Source: Bacteroidota bacterium
GTDB lineage: Bacteria > Bacteroidota > Ignavibacteria > UBA10030 > UBA8401
Length of the DNA stretch: 44,049 nt
Assembly (NCBI GenBank): GCA_028873075.1
Contig: JAGWND010000003.1
Location: 1-44,049 of the forward strand
Direction of reading: 5' to 3'
In this document: positions 8,950 to 19,227 of the stretch, piece by piece
Position numbering within the stretch: the first letter of the stretch is position 1
How the letters are laid out: the number at the start of each line of letters is the position of its first letter
Program-made: the position numbers and the translations under genes
Notes under the pieces: model-generated
What the model saw: the letters and a program-made list of their open reading frames with translations, nothing else
Databases searched by the model: none
What the model was told of the DNA's origin: nothing

Positions 8950-10856
8950 TGCCGTAAGCTTTCCGGGGAAGTTTTTACAATTTTTTGAGTTTGAATGCTG
9001 CTGCCGGGCTGAACGGCTTTCTGCACAAGTGTAACTCTTGGAGTTATCGCCGTGTCCTTCAAAGAAACAGGAGTGTTCCGTGCTGGCTGCGGCTGGATGA
9101 TTTCTCCGTACAAGTATTTTTCCATGCACAATCCGGCAATCGGTGCTGCAAAGGAGCCGCCGTAGCCCGCGTTTTCTACGAGCACACAAATTGCAATTTT
9201 CGGATGATCGAACGGCGCAAACCCGATAAACCACGCGTGCGCTTTACCGTGCGGGTTTTGTGCAGTCCCGGTTTTTCCGGCAACTTCGATGCCGGGAATC
9301 CGCGCCTCCCATCCGGTTCCGCCGGGCGACATAACACAGCGGCGCATCCCTTCACGAACAATATCCCACGTGCGTTCTGAAACGTGAATAGAATCTTTTT
9401 TGTACGCAACCGTTTCCGTCTTATGCGTCCGGTTGTTGTAAATGTAATCCACGATATGCGGCTGGTAGTGGTGCCCTTTGTTTGCCAGCATGGCACAGTA
9501 GTCCGCCATTTGCAGCGGCGTTACGCCGATTTCTCCCTGACCGATGCCGAGACTGACGAGATAGCCTTGCGTCCATTTGCCTTTTCCGTATACGCGGTTG
9601 AAATAATCGGTTGTCGGAAGCAATCCCGGGTTCTCTTCAAGAATATCAATGTCCGAAAGCTCGCCGAAACCGAATTCTTTTCCGACTGCAGCCCACGGAT
9701 CGAGTCCGACTTTGAGCATCAGTTGATAGAAGAAAACGTTGCATGATTTCTGAATTGCCTCGATGATATTCACGGAGCCGTGAACGTGTTCGTCTCTGAA
9801 AACCTTGTTTCCGAATTTGAACGAGCCGCGGCACACGATGCGGTAGTTTTCATTGACCACATGATTTTCTAATGCTGCAATTGCGAGTACCATTTTGAAT
9901 GTCGAACCGGGAGGATACCGCGTCAGCGTTGCGCGGTTGAAGAGCGGCTTGCTATCATCGTCGTTCAGCGCTTTCCATAGTTCCGGCGGCGTTACGCCGC
10001 TGAAATCGGAGAGATTGTATTCCGGCGCGCTGACCATTGCGATCACGCCGCCGTTGTTGGGGTCAACGGCGACGACAGCGCCGCAGCGATCGGTCATGAG
10101 CGATTCCGCAAGCGCCTGCACGCCGGCGTCAACGGCAAGATGAAGATCGAGTCCGTCATGGGGAGGAATATCATCTTTGCCGTTGTTGAATGTACCGATC
10201 ATTTGTCCCCTGGCGTTCTGCGAAATAAATTCATATCCTTTTTGTCCGCGTAGATATTTTTCGTACTTCGCTTCGATACCGACCGAACCGACGACATCGC
10301 CTTGCTGGTAATAATCTCCCAGCCTTTCCAATTGATAGTCGGAAATTTCCTTCACGTAACCGAGCAGGTGCGATGCGGACGCCGGTGATGCGTAATAGCG
10401 TTTCGATTCCGTTTGAATTTTTACGCCCGGCAGTTGCTCTTTATACTCCTCAAGAATCGAAAGTGTTCGGAAATCAATATCACGCTTGATGCGCGCAGGC
10501 ATGAACGGATTGTACTGCCGCGCGCGTTTGATTTTTTCGAGGATCGCCTCTTCAGGGAGGCCGAGAATCTGCGAGAGGAACGGAAGGTTCTTCTTGTTGA
10601 AATCAATCGGCGTGAGCATGACGGAATATGAGGGGCGGTTGTCAACGATGAGCTTGTCGTTGCGGTCGTAGACATAACCGCGAACCGGCTCTTCCACAAT
10701 TTTCCGGATGCTGTTCTCTTCGGATTTCTTTCCGTATTCCGCGCTGTAAATATATTGAAGCTGGTACAGCCGTCCGACAACAACAATGAACCCTAACCAC
10801 ACGACAAGGGTGATAATTGTTCTGCGCTTGCTTGAACCGAACTCTTCAGTGACCAT
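8946..10856 (-). CDS. mrdA: Penicillin-binding protein 2
   Basis: PBP dimerisation and transpeptidase domains; STFK, SCN, KTGTAQ motifs. Confidence 0.95.
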   Translation of the reverse strand: MVTEEFGSSKRRTIITLVVWLGFIVVVGRLYQLQYIYSAEYGKKSEENSIRKIVEEPVRGYVYDRNDKLIVDNRPSYSVMLTPIDFNKKNLPFLSQILGLPEEAILEKIKRARQYNPFMPARIKRDIDFRTLSILEEYKEQLPGVKIQTESKRYYASPASASHLLGYVKEISDYQLERLGDYYQQGDVVGSVGIEAKYEKYLRGQKGYEFISQNARGQMIGTFNNGKDDIPPHDGLDLHLAVDAGVQALAESLMTDRCGAVVAVDPNNGGVIAMVSAPEYNLSDFSGVTPPELWKALNDDDSKPLFNRATLTRYPPGSTFKMVLAIAALENHVVNENYRIVCRGSFKFGNKVFRDEHVHGSVNIIEAIQKSCNVFFYQLMLKVGLDPWAAVGKEFGFGELSDIDILEENPGLLPTTDYFNRVYGKGKWTQGYLVSLGIGQGEIGVTPLQMADYCAMLANKGHHYQPHIVDYIYNNRTHKTETVAYKKDSIHVSERTWDIVREGMRRCVMSPGGTGWEARIPGIEVAGKTGTAQNPHGKAHAWFIGFAPFDHPKIAICVLVENAGYGGSFAAPIAGLCMEKYLYGEIIQPQPARNTPVSLKDTAITPRVTLVQKAVQPGSSIQTQKIVKTSPESLRH

Positions 10857-10862
10857 ATCCTG

Positions 10863-11345
10863 TTATGCAAGCTTCCGGTGAAACGAAAAAACAGGGAACA
10901 ACGCCGTTGCTGTTGTATAAATTGTGGAAAAAATTCCGAACTGAAACACTGCTGTCCAAAAACTTATGCTTGTGCCCTGCACGAAGATTGTAAAGTACAC
11001 AATATTGTGGATAAATGATGCCAGCGCCACAACGAGAAGAAATCTGTGGCTTCCGAGCGTCTGCTCGATTTTGTTATCGCTGTAAAAATATCCCGCAAGA
11101 AACCCGGCGATAGTTTTGGAAAACGCCGATAATCCGATGAACTGACCGCCGATCAGATCAACAACGATGCCTGCTGTAAATCCGGCGATGGTAGCTGGAA
11201 TTTGTCCCGCCTGAATGGCAATATAGACGATCCACACTAACAAAACATCCGGGACAGTGTTCGCAATCGAGACGAATGGTATGATTGTCGCCTGGAGGAT
11301 AACAAGCGCCAGAGTAATCAGCGCGTACTGCACATATCGTTGCAT
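10863..11345 (-). CDS. mreD: Rod-shape determining protein MreD
   Basis: Small polytopic protein directly upstream of mrdA-rodA; MreD-like composition. Confidence 0.85.
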   Translation of the reverse strand: MQRYVQYALITLALVILQATIIPFVSIANTVPDVLLVWIVYIAIQAGQIPATIAGFTAGIVVDLIGGQFIGLSAFSKTIAGFLAGYFYSDNKIEQTLGSHRFLLVVALASFIHNIVYFTIFVQGTSISFWTAVFQFGIFSTIYTTATALFPVFSFHRKLA

Positions 11346-11548
11346 GAACTGCGGAACGCCAAGGGATTAAAAATAAGTTTCCCAAAGTTAGCAGAAATTC
11401 GTGTAAGAAGCAATGAATTCCATCTCATTCAGGATGTTTCTATTCGGCAAACCTTTAACGCGGTGTGTTGTCCAACGAGTTGAAAAACCCCTTTGGCAGA
11501 CAAGCCAGCCTTCATTTCAAGAAAAAATTTGGAGTAAAGGAGGTTCGT

Positions 11549-11875
11549 ATGAAAAAGCTCATTGGTTTTGTTTTTGCCGCAGTTCTGGTAAGCGGTTGTT
11601 ACACGGAGCTTCAAACATTGAATGAAGAAAGCTCATCTACCCCTCAACCAATAATTGAATATGTGCCCGTACCCATACTCATACCCGTGCCCGTTCCTGC
11701 GCCGCCTCCGCCGCATCCTTATCCTCCTCGACCGACTCCTATTTCGCCGCCAATTATTGTAGCGCCTACTTCACCAGCCCCTCCGCCGCAACCGCCGCGA
11801 GTGCGCACGGGGGGTGCAACGCGAGGCGGGAACAGCCAAACCAGCGCGAGGGAAAGAACGCGTTCTTCGCGGTAA
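11549..11875 (+). CDS. Proline-rich lipoprotein
   Basis: AAAGGAGG Shine-Dalgarno upstream of ATG 11549; VLVSGC lipobox; Pro-rich linker. Confidence 0.65.
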   Translation: MKKLIGFVFAAVLVSGCYTELQTLNEESSSTPQPIIEYVPVPILIPVPVPAPPPPHPYPPRPTPISPPIIVAPTSPAPPPQPPRVRTGGATRGGNSQTSARERTRSSR

Positions 11876-11936
11876 GTGCACGTTGTATCCGTTCAGGAAT
11901 TTTCTTAGCTTCCCATTGTACGAAAGAAAGTGAAGT

Positions 11937-12494
11937 ATGAATAAAATTCTCACGTGCTGCATTCTTTCTTTTCTTCTCATGGATTGCAGTCAGCGTCCTG
12001 TTCAAAGTCGATCTGTAGCGAAAGGAGTTGACCCGATGAGCATCACTGTGATCAGCGCCGCCTTCAACGACGGAGAGCTGATCCCGAAGAAGTTTACGTG
12101 CGACGGGGCGAACATCTCACCCGCATTGACATGGTCATCGTTTCCTGCACGAACAAAGACGTTTGCGATTATTGCAGATGATCCCGATGCGCCGGCGGGG
12201 ACATGGGTGCATTGGGTCGTGTTCAACATCCCGCAATCCGTTGCAACGCTTTCGGAAAATATTCCGCACGACGAAATTCTTTCCAACGGAGCAAAACAGG
12301 GGAAAAATGATTTTGGCGATATCGGCTACGGCGGTCCGTGCCCTCCGCGCGGAACGCACAGGTATTTTTTCAAAATGTACGCTCTCGATACAGCGTTAAA
12401 CCTCGAAGCCGGATGCACAAAAGAGGACTTGCTCGATGCAATGCACGGGCATATTTTGGCGCAAGGTCAGTTGATGGGACGGTATCATCACTAA
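11937..12494 (+). CDS. YbhB/YbcL family (PEBP/Raf-kinase-inhibitor-like) lipoprotein
   Basis: DDPDAPAGTWVHWVVFNIP, GPCPPRGTHRYFFKMYALD. Confidence 0.93.
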   Translation: MNKILTCCILSFLLMDCSQRPVQSRSVAKGVDPMSITVISAAFNDGELIPKKFTCDGANISPALTWSSFPARTKTFAIIADDPDAPAGTWVHWVVFNIPQSVATLSENIPHDEILSNGAKQGKNDFGDIGYGGPCPPRGTHRYFFKMYALDTALNLEAGCTKEDLLDAMHGHILAQGQLMGRYHH

Positions 12495-13075
12495 TGCCTC
12501 CCGGTGCTTCGGAATCGTATCCGTACCTTGTTGAATTTGCCCGCGAGCTTGTTCCGCAGCCGCGCCGCGTTCTCGATGTCGGCGTTGGATTCGGGACAAT
12601 CGGATTTCTCGTTCGAAATTATTTTGAAGCGAAAGAACATTTGCGTTTTTCAAAGCGCGAGTGGAAAGTCACGCTTATCGGCATAGAAATTTACAAAGAT
12701 TCCATTCATTCTCTGCAAAAAGAAATCTACAACTCAATTGTTATCGGCGATGTGTTTGAAGAAGCGGAAAAGTTGGGAGCATTCGATCTTATTTTTCTCG
12801 GCGATATTATTGAGCATTTTGCAAAAAGAGACGGGCACCGTTTGCTTTCACTGCTGCTTCAGCGCACAAAGTATGTGGTTATTGCGACACCGCTCGGATT
12901 TAAAAAGCAAGGTGCAGTCGGAAGGAATGTTCACGAAGCGCACAAATCGGGATGGGTGCCGAAGGATTTCAAAAAATATTCTGTTGCGAAAAGTGCAGTT
13001 GTGCCGAGAATTCGGAAGAAAGAAAAAGTGTTGGTAGCAGCGTTACGGGGACATGGTAATGGAAAGCTCTCATAA
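12494..13075 (+). CDS. Class I SAM-dependent methyltransferase
   Basis: VLDVGVGFGTIGF motif, FDLIFLGDIIEHF; TAATG overlap with the upstream stop. Confidence 0.8.
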   Translation: MPPGASESYPYLVEFARELVPQPRRVLDVGVGFGTIGFLVRNYFEAKEHLRFSKREWKVTLIGIEIYKDSIHSLQKEIYNSIVIGDVFEEAEKLGAFDLIFLGDIIEHFAKRDGHRLLSLLLQRTKYVVIATPLGFKKQGAVGRNVHEAHKSGWVPKDFKKYSVAKSAVVPRIRKKEKVLVAALRGHGNGKLS

Positions 13076-13148
13076 ATCTCTCGCGAAGCCCCAAAGAAAC
13101 CAAGAATTATTTTTCAGGTTTTGCTTTGCGCCGGGCGTCTTTGCGTAA

Positions 13149-15818
13149 TCAGAGATTCTCTTTCAGTTTTGCCAGAACCTTCAGTGCTTCGAGCGGCGTC
13201 AGTGAATTGATATCAAGAGTGCGGATCGCGTCGCGCAGTTCGTCATCTTTCATTTCGAACATGGTGATTTGCGTAGTTGAAGGGATGTCTGCAATTTTTT
13301 GCTTGATGTTCCGGGCCTCTTTTTTGTCCGAAGGGCTTTCGCCGTGTGCAGAGAGCTGCGATGATTCCAAATTTGCAAGGATGGTTTTCGCTCGTTCCGT
13401 TACTGTTTCCGGTACGCCTGCCATTTTTGCGACTTGGATTCCGTACGAATGATCAGCGGTTCCTTGCGTAACCGTGTGGAGAAAAACGACCTTGTCCCCG
13501 TACTCGCGCACATCAACTTTGTAATTTTTGATTCTCGGAAGCAACTCGGCAAGCTCGTTCAGTTCATGATAATGCGTTGCGAACAGCGTTCGCGCCCCGA
13601 TATGCTCGTGAAGAAATTCCGTGAGCGCCCACGCGATACTGATGCCGTCGAATGTGCTCGTGCCGCGTCCGACTTCATCGAGTAAAATCAAACTGTGCGA
13701 CGTTGCACGGTTGACAATATTCGCCGCTTCGTGCATTTCCACGAGGAACGTGCTTTCGCCCGATGCAATATTGTCGCTCGCACCGACGCGCGTGAAAATA
13801 TTGTCTACCAGACCGATGACAGCTTTTTTTGCCGGAACGAACGAGCCAATCTGGGCAAGCAGCACGATCAATCCGACTTGGCGAAGGAACGACGATTTCC
13901 CGCTCATGTTTGGCCCGGTGATAATCAAAATTTGGTTCGATGTTGTATCGAGCGAAACAGAATTCGGCACGTACTGTTCGCCGGGCGGGAGGAGAATTTC
14001 GATAACAGGATGGCGCCCATCTTCAATAATAAGCGAAGTTGATGCATTCACTTCGGGTTGTGTATAGCGATTTTCGTGCGCAACTTGTGCGAGCGAGACC
14101 AGACAATCAAGGGTGGCAATGGTCTGTGCATTTCCCTGAATTGCTGCTGCGTGTTCGGCAATTCTCATTCGGAGCGCCGAAAACAATTCTGTTTCCAGTG
14201 CAAGAATTTTTTCCTCCGCATGAAGAATTTTCTCCTCATATTCTTTCAACTCGGGCGTGACGTACCGTTCCGCGTTCGTCATCGTTTGTTTGCGGATGTA
14301 ATCCTGCGGAGCTTTGTTTTTATTAGCATTCGTGATTTCGATGTAGTAGCCGAAGACATTGTTGAAACCGATTTTCAGTGACGCAATGCCCGTGCGCTCG
14401 CGCTCTTTCTTTTGAAGATTCGCGATCCATTCTTTCGCCGAATGTGCAAGCGTTGTCAGCTCGTCAAGCTCGGCATTGTAGCCGCGGCGGATAACGCCCC
14501 CTTCAACAAGTGTTGCTGGCGGGTTATCGGCAATCGCTTTTTCGATTTCATCGGCAAGAAAATCCAACGGCTGCAACGCTGTATCGATGTCGGCAAGCGC
14601 CGAAATGGACTCTGCCTTCCTTGCTTCGTTCCCAAACCCTGTCTGGGAACGACCTTCGCTCAAAATATTTTTGAGCGAGGGAATTCTTCTGAGTATGAAT
14701 TTCATCGCCGTAACGTCGCGCGGCATTGCTCTGCCGGTAGCAATTTTCGCAATGAGCCGCTCAATGTCCCCGATTTCCGCAAGCTCATCCTGCAATTTTT
14801 TTCGGACCGAAGAATGCTGAACCAGAAACGCGACGCCGTTCGAGCGCCAGCGAATTTCTTCCAATTTCTTTAGCGGATGTGCGACCCATTTTTTCAGCAG
14901 ACGTCCGCCCATTGGCGTGCCTGTTTTATCGAGCACGGAAAAAAGCGTTCCCTCCGATGCGCCGCCGAACGACGAGGTGATTTCTAAATTTCGTTTTGTT
15001 GAAGGATCGAGGACGATGGTTTCCGAGATTTCGTGCGGAACAATTTTCGAGATGTGCGCGAGGTTCGCTTTCTGTGTTTCGTTCAGGTAATGCATCGCTG
15101 CGCCTGCGGCAACAACGCCGATACGCATTTCATCGATGCCGAAGCCTTTCAGGGACTGTGTTTTGAAATGGCGCGCGAGCGTTTCAAAACCGTATTCAAA
15201 ATTGAACAGCCAATCGTCGAGCGTTGAAAAAATTCCTTTATAGCTTGTGCGAAGAATGTTTTGCAGCGTTTCTTTGTCCCGTTTCTGAACGACAATTTCC
15301 GACGGTGTAATGGAATGAATTTGCTGCTCGAGTATTTTGAGCGGAATCTCCGAGCATGCAAATTCGCCGGTCGAAATATCCACGAATGAAAATCCGGCGA
15401 CGTCATCTGCAGCGGTAAGCGCATTCGGGAGTGCAATGGCGGCAAGGTAATTATTCTGTTTTTGGTCGAGCACCTTGTCGGAAAACGCGACACCCGGCGT
15501 CACGACTTCAATGACGTCCCGCTTCACAATTCCTTTGGCGAATTTCGGGTCTTCAAGTTGTTCGCACACGGCGACGCGAAGCCCCGCTTTCAATAATTTC
15601 GGCAGGTACGCATCGAGAGCGTGATGCGGAAAGCCCGCGAGCGGCACTTCGCCCGCTGCGCCGTTGCCGCGGCGTGTCAGCGTGATGCCGAGAACGCGCG
15701 AAGTGATTTTTGCGTCGTCATCGAATGTCTCGAAAAAATCTCCCATGCGAAAAAGAAGTATTGTGCCGGGATACTTCGCTTTCACCTGAGCGTACTGTTT
15801 CATCAGCGGCGTTGACAT
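13149..15818 (-). CDS. mutS: DNA mismatch repair protein MutS
   Basis: FRMGDFFETF, TGPNMSGKSSFLRQ, LDEVGRGTSTFDGISIAWA; likely start MSTPLMKQY. Confidence 0.97.
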   Translation of the reverse strand: MSTPLMKQYAQVKAKYPGTILLFRMGDFFETFDDDAKITSRVLGITLTRRGNGAAGEVPLAGFPHHALDAYLPKLLKAGLRVAVCEQLEDPKFAKGIVKRDVIEVVTPGVAFSDKVLDQKQNNYLAAIALPNALTAADDVAGFSFVDISTGEFACSEIPLKILEQQIHSITPSEIVVQKRDKETLQNILRTSYKGIFSTLDDWLFNFEYGFETLARHFKTQSLKGFGIDEMRIGVVAAGAAMHYLNETQKANLAHISKIVPHEISETIVLDPSTKRNLEITSSFGGASEGTLFSVLDKTGTPMGGRLLKKWVAHPLKKLEEIRWRSNGVAFLVQHSSVRKKLQDELAEIGDIERLIAKIATGRAMPRDVTAMKFILRRIPSLKNILSEGRSQTGFGNEARKAESISALADIDTALQPLDFLADEIEKAIADNPPATLVEGGVIRRGYNAELDELTTLAHSAKEWIANLQKKERERTGIASLKIGFNNVFGYYIEITNANKNKAPQDYIRKQTMTNAERYVTPELKEYEEKILHAEEKILALETELFSALRMRIAEHAAAIQGNAQTIATLDCLVSLAQVAHENRYTQPEVNASTSLIIEDGRHPVIEILLPPGEQYVPNSVSLDTTSNQILIITGPNMSGKSSFLRQVGLIVLLAQIGSFVPAKKAVIGLVDNIFTRVGASDNIASGESTFLVEMHEAANIVNRATSHSLILLDEVGRGTSTFDGISIAWALTEFLHEHIGARTLFATHYHELNELAELLPRIKNYKVDVREYGDKVVFLHTVTQGTADHSYGIQVAKMAGVPETVTERAKTILANLESSQLSAHGESPSDKKEARNIKQKIADIPSTTQITMFEMKDDELRDAIRTLDINSLTPLEALKVLAKLKENL

Positions 15819-15930
15819 GGAAAGAAGGTAGCCAAAAAATGAGCGCCAATCAAGAATTGAAATTCGAGAGAAGTTTTGGTAGCTTATTTTATCCCGAAAT
15901 GCAGGCATACGACCTCAAAACAATTTAGGT

Positions 15931-16662
15931 GTGACGATGAAACGGATTCTATCAACATTGATTGCCTTTCTTGGATTCTCGGCGGTGTTTTTCCCGCTAT
16001 TGAATAATGCCGCGCTTGCCCAGTTCACAAAAGATTTACACCCGAAACTTGTTGTGGGCAGTCTCGAAGTTCACTGGGGATTGATCCGCGCCGGCACGCT
16101 GAAGATCACCCGCATAGCGTTGAAAAATGCCGGCACCGACACGCTGAAAATTCTTCACGTCCAAACATCGTGCGGATGCACAACGGTGAAGCCTTCGAAA
16201 CCGGTATTGCTTCCGGGAGAATCGGACACGTTGGTTGTGCAATTCAATTCCACCGGCTATCAAGGCGACGTGAAAAAGTATGTAGACATTGAAACAAACG
16301 ACCCGTCATCTCCGTTTGTTACAGTAAAATTTTTCGGAACCGTTCATGCAATTTTGGAGTCGACGACATTTACGTCATATCTCTGGTTAGGAGGCGTTCC
16401 CGTCGGCAAAGGGTTGAAAAAAAGTTTTACTCTTCGCAATACAACGGATCATCCTGTAACTGTGAAAACGGCGGAGATGCATTCCGGTGAATTATCGTTC
16501 ACAACAAAACAGCGGACAATTATGCCCGCAGATTCTGCGACATTCACATTTACCCTCACGCCTCTGCGGACAGGCTTAGAAAGCAAGAGGATTGTTCTGA
16601 AAACGGATGACGCAAATCAGACAGAAGTCCCGATTCTCATCACTTTTACCGGCGTGCAATGA
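15931..16662 (+). CDS. DUF1573 domain-containing secreted protein
   Basis: Signal peptide; HVQTSCGCTTVKPSKPVLLPGESDTLVVQFNSTG. Confidence 0.88.
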   Translation: MTMKRILSTLIAFLGFSAVFFPLLNNAALAQFTKDLHPKLVVGSLEVHWGLIRAGTLKITRIALKNAGTDTLKILHVQTSCGCTTVKPSKPVLLPGESDTLVVQFNSTGYQGDVKKYVDIETNDPSSPFVTVKFFGTVHAILESTTFTSYLWLGGVPVGKGLKKSFTLRNTTDHPVTVKTAEMHSGELSFTTKQRTIMPADSATFTFTLTPLRTGLESKRIVLKTDDANQTEVPILITFTGVQ

Positions 16663-17888
16663 ACCAACGCAAACTCTATAAAACGATCGAGAGCTTCGAT
16701 TCGCGGAAGTTCGATTCGACACAGGATCTGTTGGCGCATGTTGTGCGCCAGCTTGTTGACAATGACAGCATCGAAATTCGCGGCGGACGCGTGTGGAAGC
16801 TCAATCAACAAAAAGAGACGTACGAACTGGTTGCGCAAATCGGTATGGTGGAAACAATCAAAGCGCATTTCTCGGTCCGTGTAGACGATTACCGGATGTT
16901 CAAGCTTCTTCCGAAACACCGGACGATGGTAGCGAACGAAACGAATGCGTATTTGCGCAGCAAAGGAATTTTTAAATATTCTGCAACCGGCCTCGGCGAG
17001 CTTGTGAAAGTGAACGGAGCGGAATTGTATCCGTACGTACTTTCGTTCAACACCGATTTGAGCCACGAACAAGTGGCGCCGATGCTGAACATTATCGGTC
17101 TCGCTGTTACCGCTATGCTGCGCAGCCGCAGCATCGAAAAAAAGCGGGCGCAGTTGGAGAAGGATCTCGATAAAGCGCGTCTCATTCAGCAAAGCATACT
17201 TCCTGAACACGAGCTGCGTTTTCATAATTACGAAGTGTTCGGCATTTCGGTGGCGGATAGAATCGTCGGCGGGGATTTTTTCGATTACATTCTCAGCGAT
17301 GACGGAGACCGTCTCGGCATCGCTATCGGCGATGCCGCGAGCAAAGGAATGTCCGCGGCGGTACAGGCGCTGTATGTTTCAGGCGCGCTGCGGATGGGCG
17401 CCGGCTTTGAGACGAAAATCAGCACGCTCATCCGTAAAATCAATTCGCTCGTTCGTCGCACGTTTACCGACGACCGGTTCCTGACGCTTTTTTATGCTGA
17501 ATTGATTGACGACAAGCAGGGGTTGTGCGTCTATGTCAACGCCGGACACAGCAGTCCGATTGTGTACCGCGCAAAGAGCGACGCGGCGGAGTTTTTGGAA
17601 GCAACAGGGAATATCATCGGTCCGTTTGAAGATCAAATCTACCGCAGCGAGGGGATCATGATTGAAAAAGGGGATATCATGTTGTTGTACACCGACGGCG
17701 TTTCCGAAGCGATGGACGAGAAAGGAAATCAATACACGGAAAAGCGATTGCTTGAAAATCTTTCTTCGATGAAAAAGAAGAGTGCTCAGGAAATTGCCCG
17801 CCTGTTGTTGGAAGACGTGCAGAAGTTCAATGCCAAAAGCAAATATTCCGATGATAAAACCATTGTCGTTATAAAGCGTGTGAAATAA
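16659..17888 (+). CDS. SpoIIE/RsbU-type PP2C serine phosphatase with N-terminal sensor-like region
   Basis: QQSILPE, GGDFFDY, GDAASKGMSAAV, LLYTDGVSEA; ATGA overlap with the DUF1573 gene. Confidence 0.92.
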   Translation: MNQRKLYKTIESFDSRKFDSTQDLLAHVVRQLVDNDSIEIRGGRVWKLNQQKETYELVAQIGMVETIKAHFSVRVDDYRMFKLLPKHRTMVANETNAYLRSKGIFKYSATGLGELVKVNGAELYPYVLSFNTDLSHEQVAPMLNIIGLAVTAMLRSRSIEKKRAQLEKDLDKARLIQQSILPEHELRFHNYEVFGISVADRIVGGDFFDYILSDDGDRLGIAIGDAASKGMSAAVQALYVSGALRMGAGFETKISTLIRKINSLVRRTFTDDRFLTLFYAELIDDKQGLCVYVNAGHSSPIVYRAKSDAAEFLEATGNIIGPFEDQIYRSEGIMIEKGDIMLLYTDGVSEAMDEKGNQYTEKRLLENLSSMKKKSAQEIARLLLEDVQKFNAKSKYSDDKTIVVIKRVK

Positions 17889-17990
17889 CTGAATCTCCAG
17901 AGTATCGGATCGTTGGATGACTGGAAGATAGTTACAAAGTCTGCGGTTCGATGATCCAATAATCCATTAACGCAACAATCCATTTAGACT

Positions 17991-19148
17991 ATGCCGAAAA
18001 TTTCTTTCGTTATTTTCTTTTCTATTGCAATTTTCATTTATCTTCTCATCAACTTTTATATTGTTCTCCGCGGGTGGCAGGCGCTTTCCTCATTGCCGCA
18101 GTACCGAACGGCATATCTTGCTGTGAGCTCGGTCGTTTCGCTCTCATTTATCGCGGGAAGATTTCTTGAGCGTGGATCGCTTACGTGGTTCAGCAGTGCG
18201 CTTGTGTGGATCGGCTCGTTCTGGCTTGGTGCAATGGTTTATTTTCTTTTGATTCTTTTTTGTGTGGACATTCTGCGGGGAATCTCGCATTTTGTTTCCT
18301 TTCTCCCGCCCTCGGGATCAGCGGAATATAACCGTTTGAATATTCTCTCGTTCATCGGCATCGTTTCTGTTGTAGCAGTGATTGTGATTGCCGGATTTTT
18401 CAATGCAGTTTCGCCCCGAGTAAAAACTCTCGATTTGGCTATTCACAAAAATTCTCACCCGTTAAAATCACTCGACCTCGTTGCAGTTTCGGATATTCAT
18501 CTCGGCACAATTATCGGAAGGCACCGGCTCGAGCGCCTTGTGGAAAAAATCAATTCGCTGAACGCGGATATCGTACTGTTGCCGGGCGACGTTGTGGATG
18601 AAGATATCGGTCCCGTTATCAAACAAAATCTCGGTGAAACGCTTCGAACGATTAAAAGCAAGTTCGGCGTCTACGCCGTTACCGGCAATCATGAATACAT
18701 CGGCGGCGTGGAGGCGGCATGCCGTTATCTCACCGAGCACGGAATTGTGATGCTTCGCGACAGCGTTGCGACGATTGCGGATGCAATCACTCTTGTGGGA
18801 AGGGAAGACATCAGCATCAAAAGCTTTGCGCAACAACAGCGGGCTTCGCTTGGCGAGCTGATGAAGAATGTTGACCGAACGAAACCGGTTATTCTGATGG
18901 ATCATCAGCCGTTTCATCTGAACGAAGCGGCAGAAGCCGGCGTTGACCTTCAGCTTTCGGGGCACACGCACCACGGACAGTTGTGGCCCTTCAACTTCAT
19001 CACGGAAAAAGTATACGAGGTAAGCTGGGGATATTTGAAGAAAGGCACAACTCATTATTATGTTTCCTGCGGTGCCGGAACGTGGGGGCCGCCGATGCGA
19101 ACAGGAAACACACCGGAGATTATGAACATCCACTTGAAACTTGATTGA
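17991..19148 (+). CDS. Membrane-anchored metallophosphoesterase
   Basis: VSDIHLGTI, LPGDVVDE, VTGNHEY, LSGHTHHGQLWPF. Confidence 0.93.
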   Translation: MPKISFVIFFSIAIFIYLLINFYIVLRGWQALSSLPQYRTAYLAVSSVVSLSFIAGRFLERGSLTWFSSALVWIGSFWLGAMVYFLLILFCVDILRGISHFVSFLPPSGSAEYNRLNILSFIGIVSVVAVIVIAGFFNAVSPRVKTLDLAIHKNSHPLKSLDLVAVSDIHLGTIIGRHRLERLVEKINSLNADIVLLPGDVVDEDIGPVIKQNLGETLRTIKSKFGVYAVTGNHEYIGGVEAACRYLTEHGIVMLRDSVATIADAITLVGREDISIKSFAQQQRASLGELMKNVDRTKPVILMDHQPFHLNEAAEAGVDLQLSGHTHHGQLWPFNFITEKVYEVSWGYLKKGTTHYYVSCGAGTWGPPMRTGNTPEIMNIHLKLD

Positions 19149-19227
19149 TTCTCTAAATGAATCTGTCTATATTTTTGACAAAAATCATCCACGAAGCACA
19201 CGAAACCCCATAAAGAAAAAAATCCCC

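Noticed and set aside
16617-17225. 202-aa antisense ORF opposite the phosphatase gene
   Set aside because: Shadow ORF of a confident CDS.
18468-19133. 221-aa antisense ORF opposite the metallophosphoesterase
   Set aside because: Shadow ORF.
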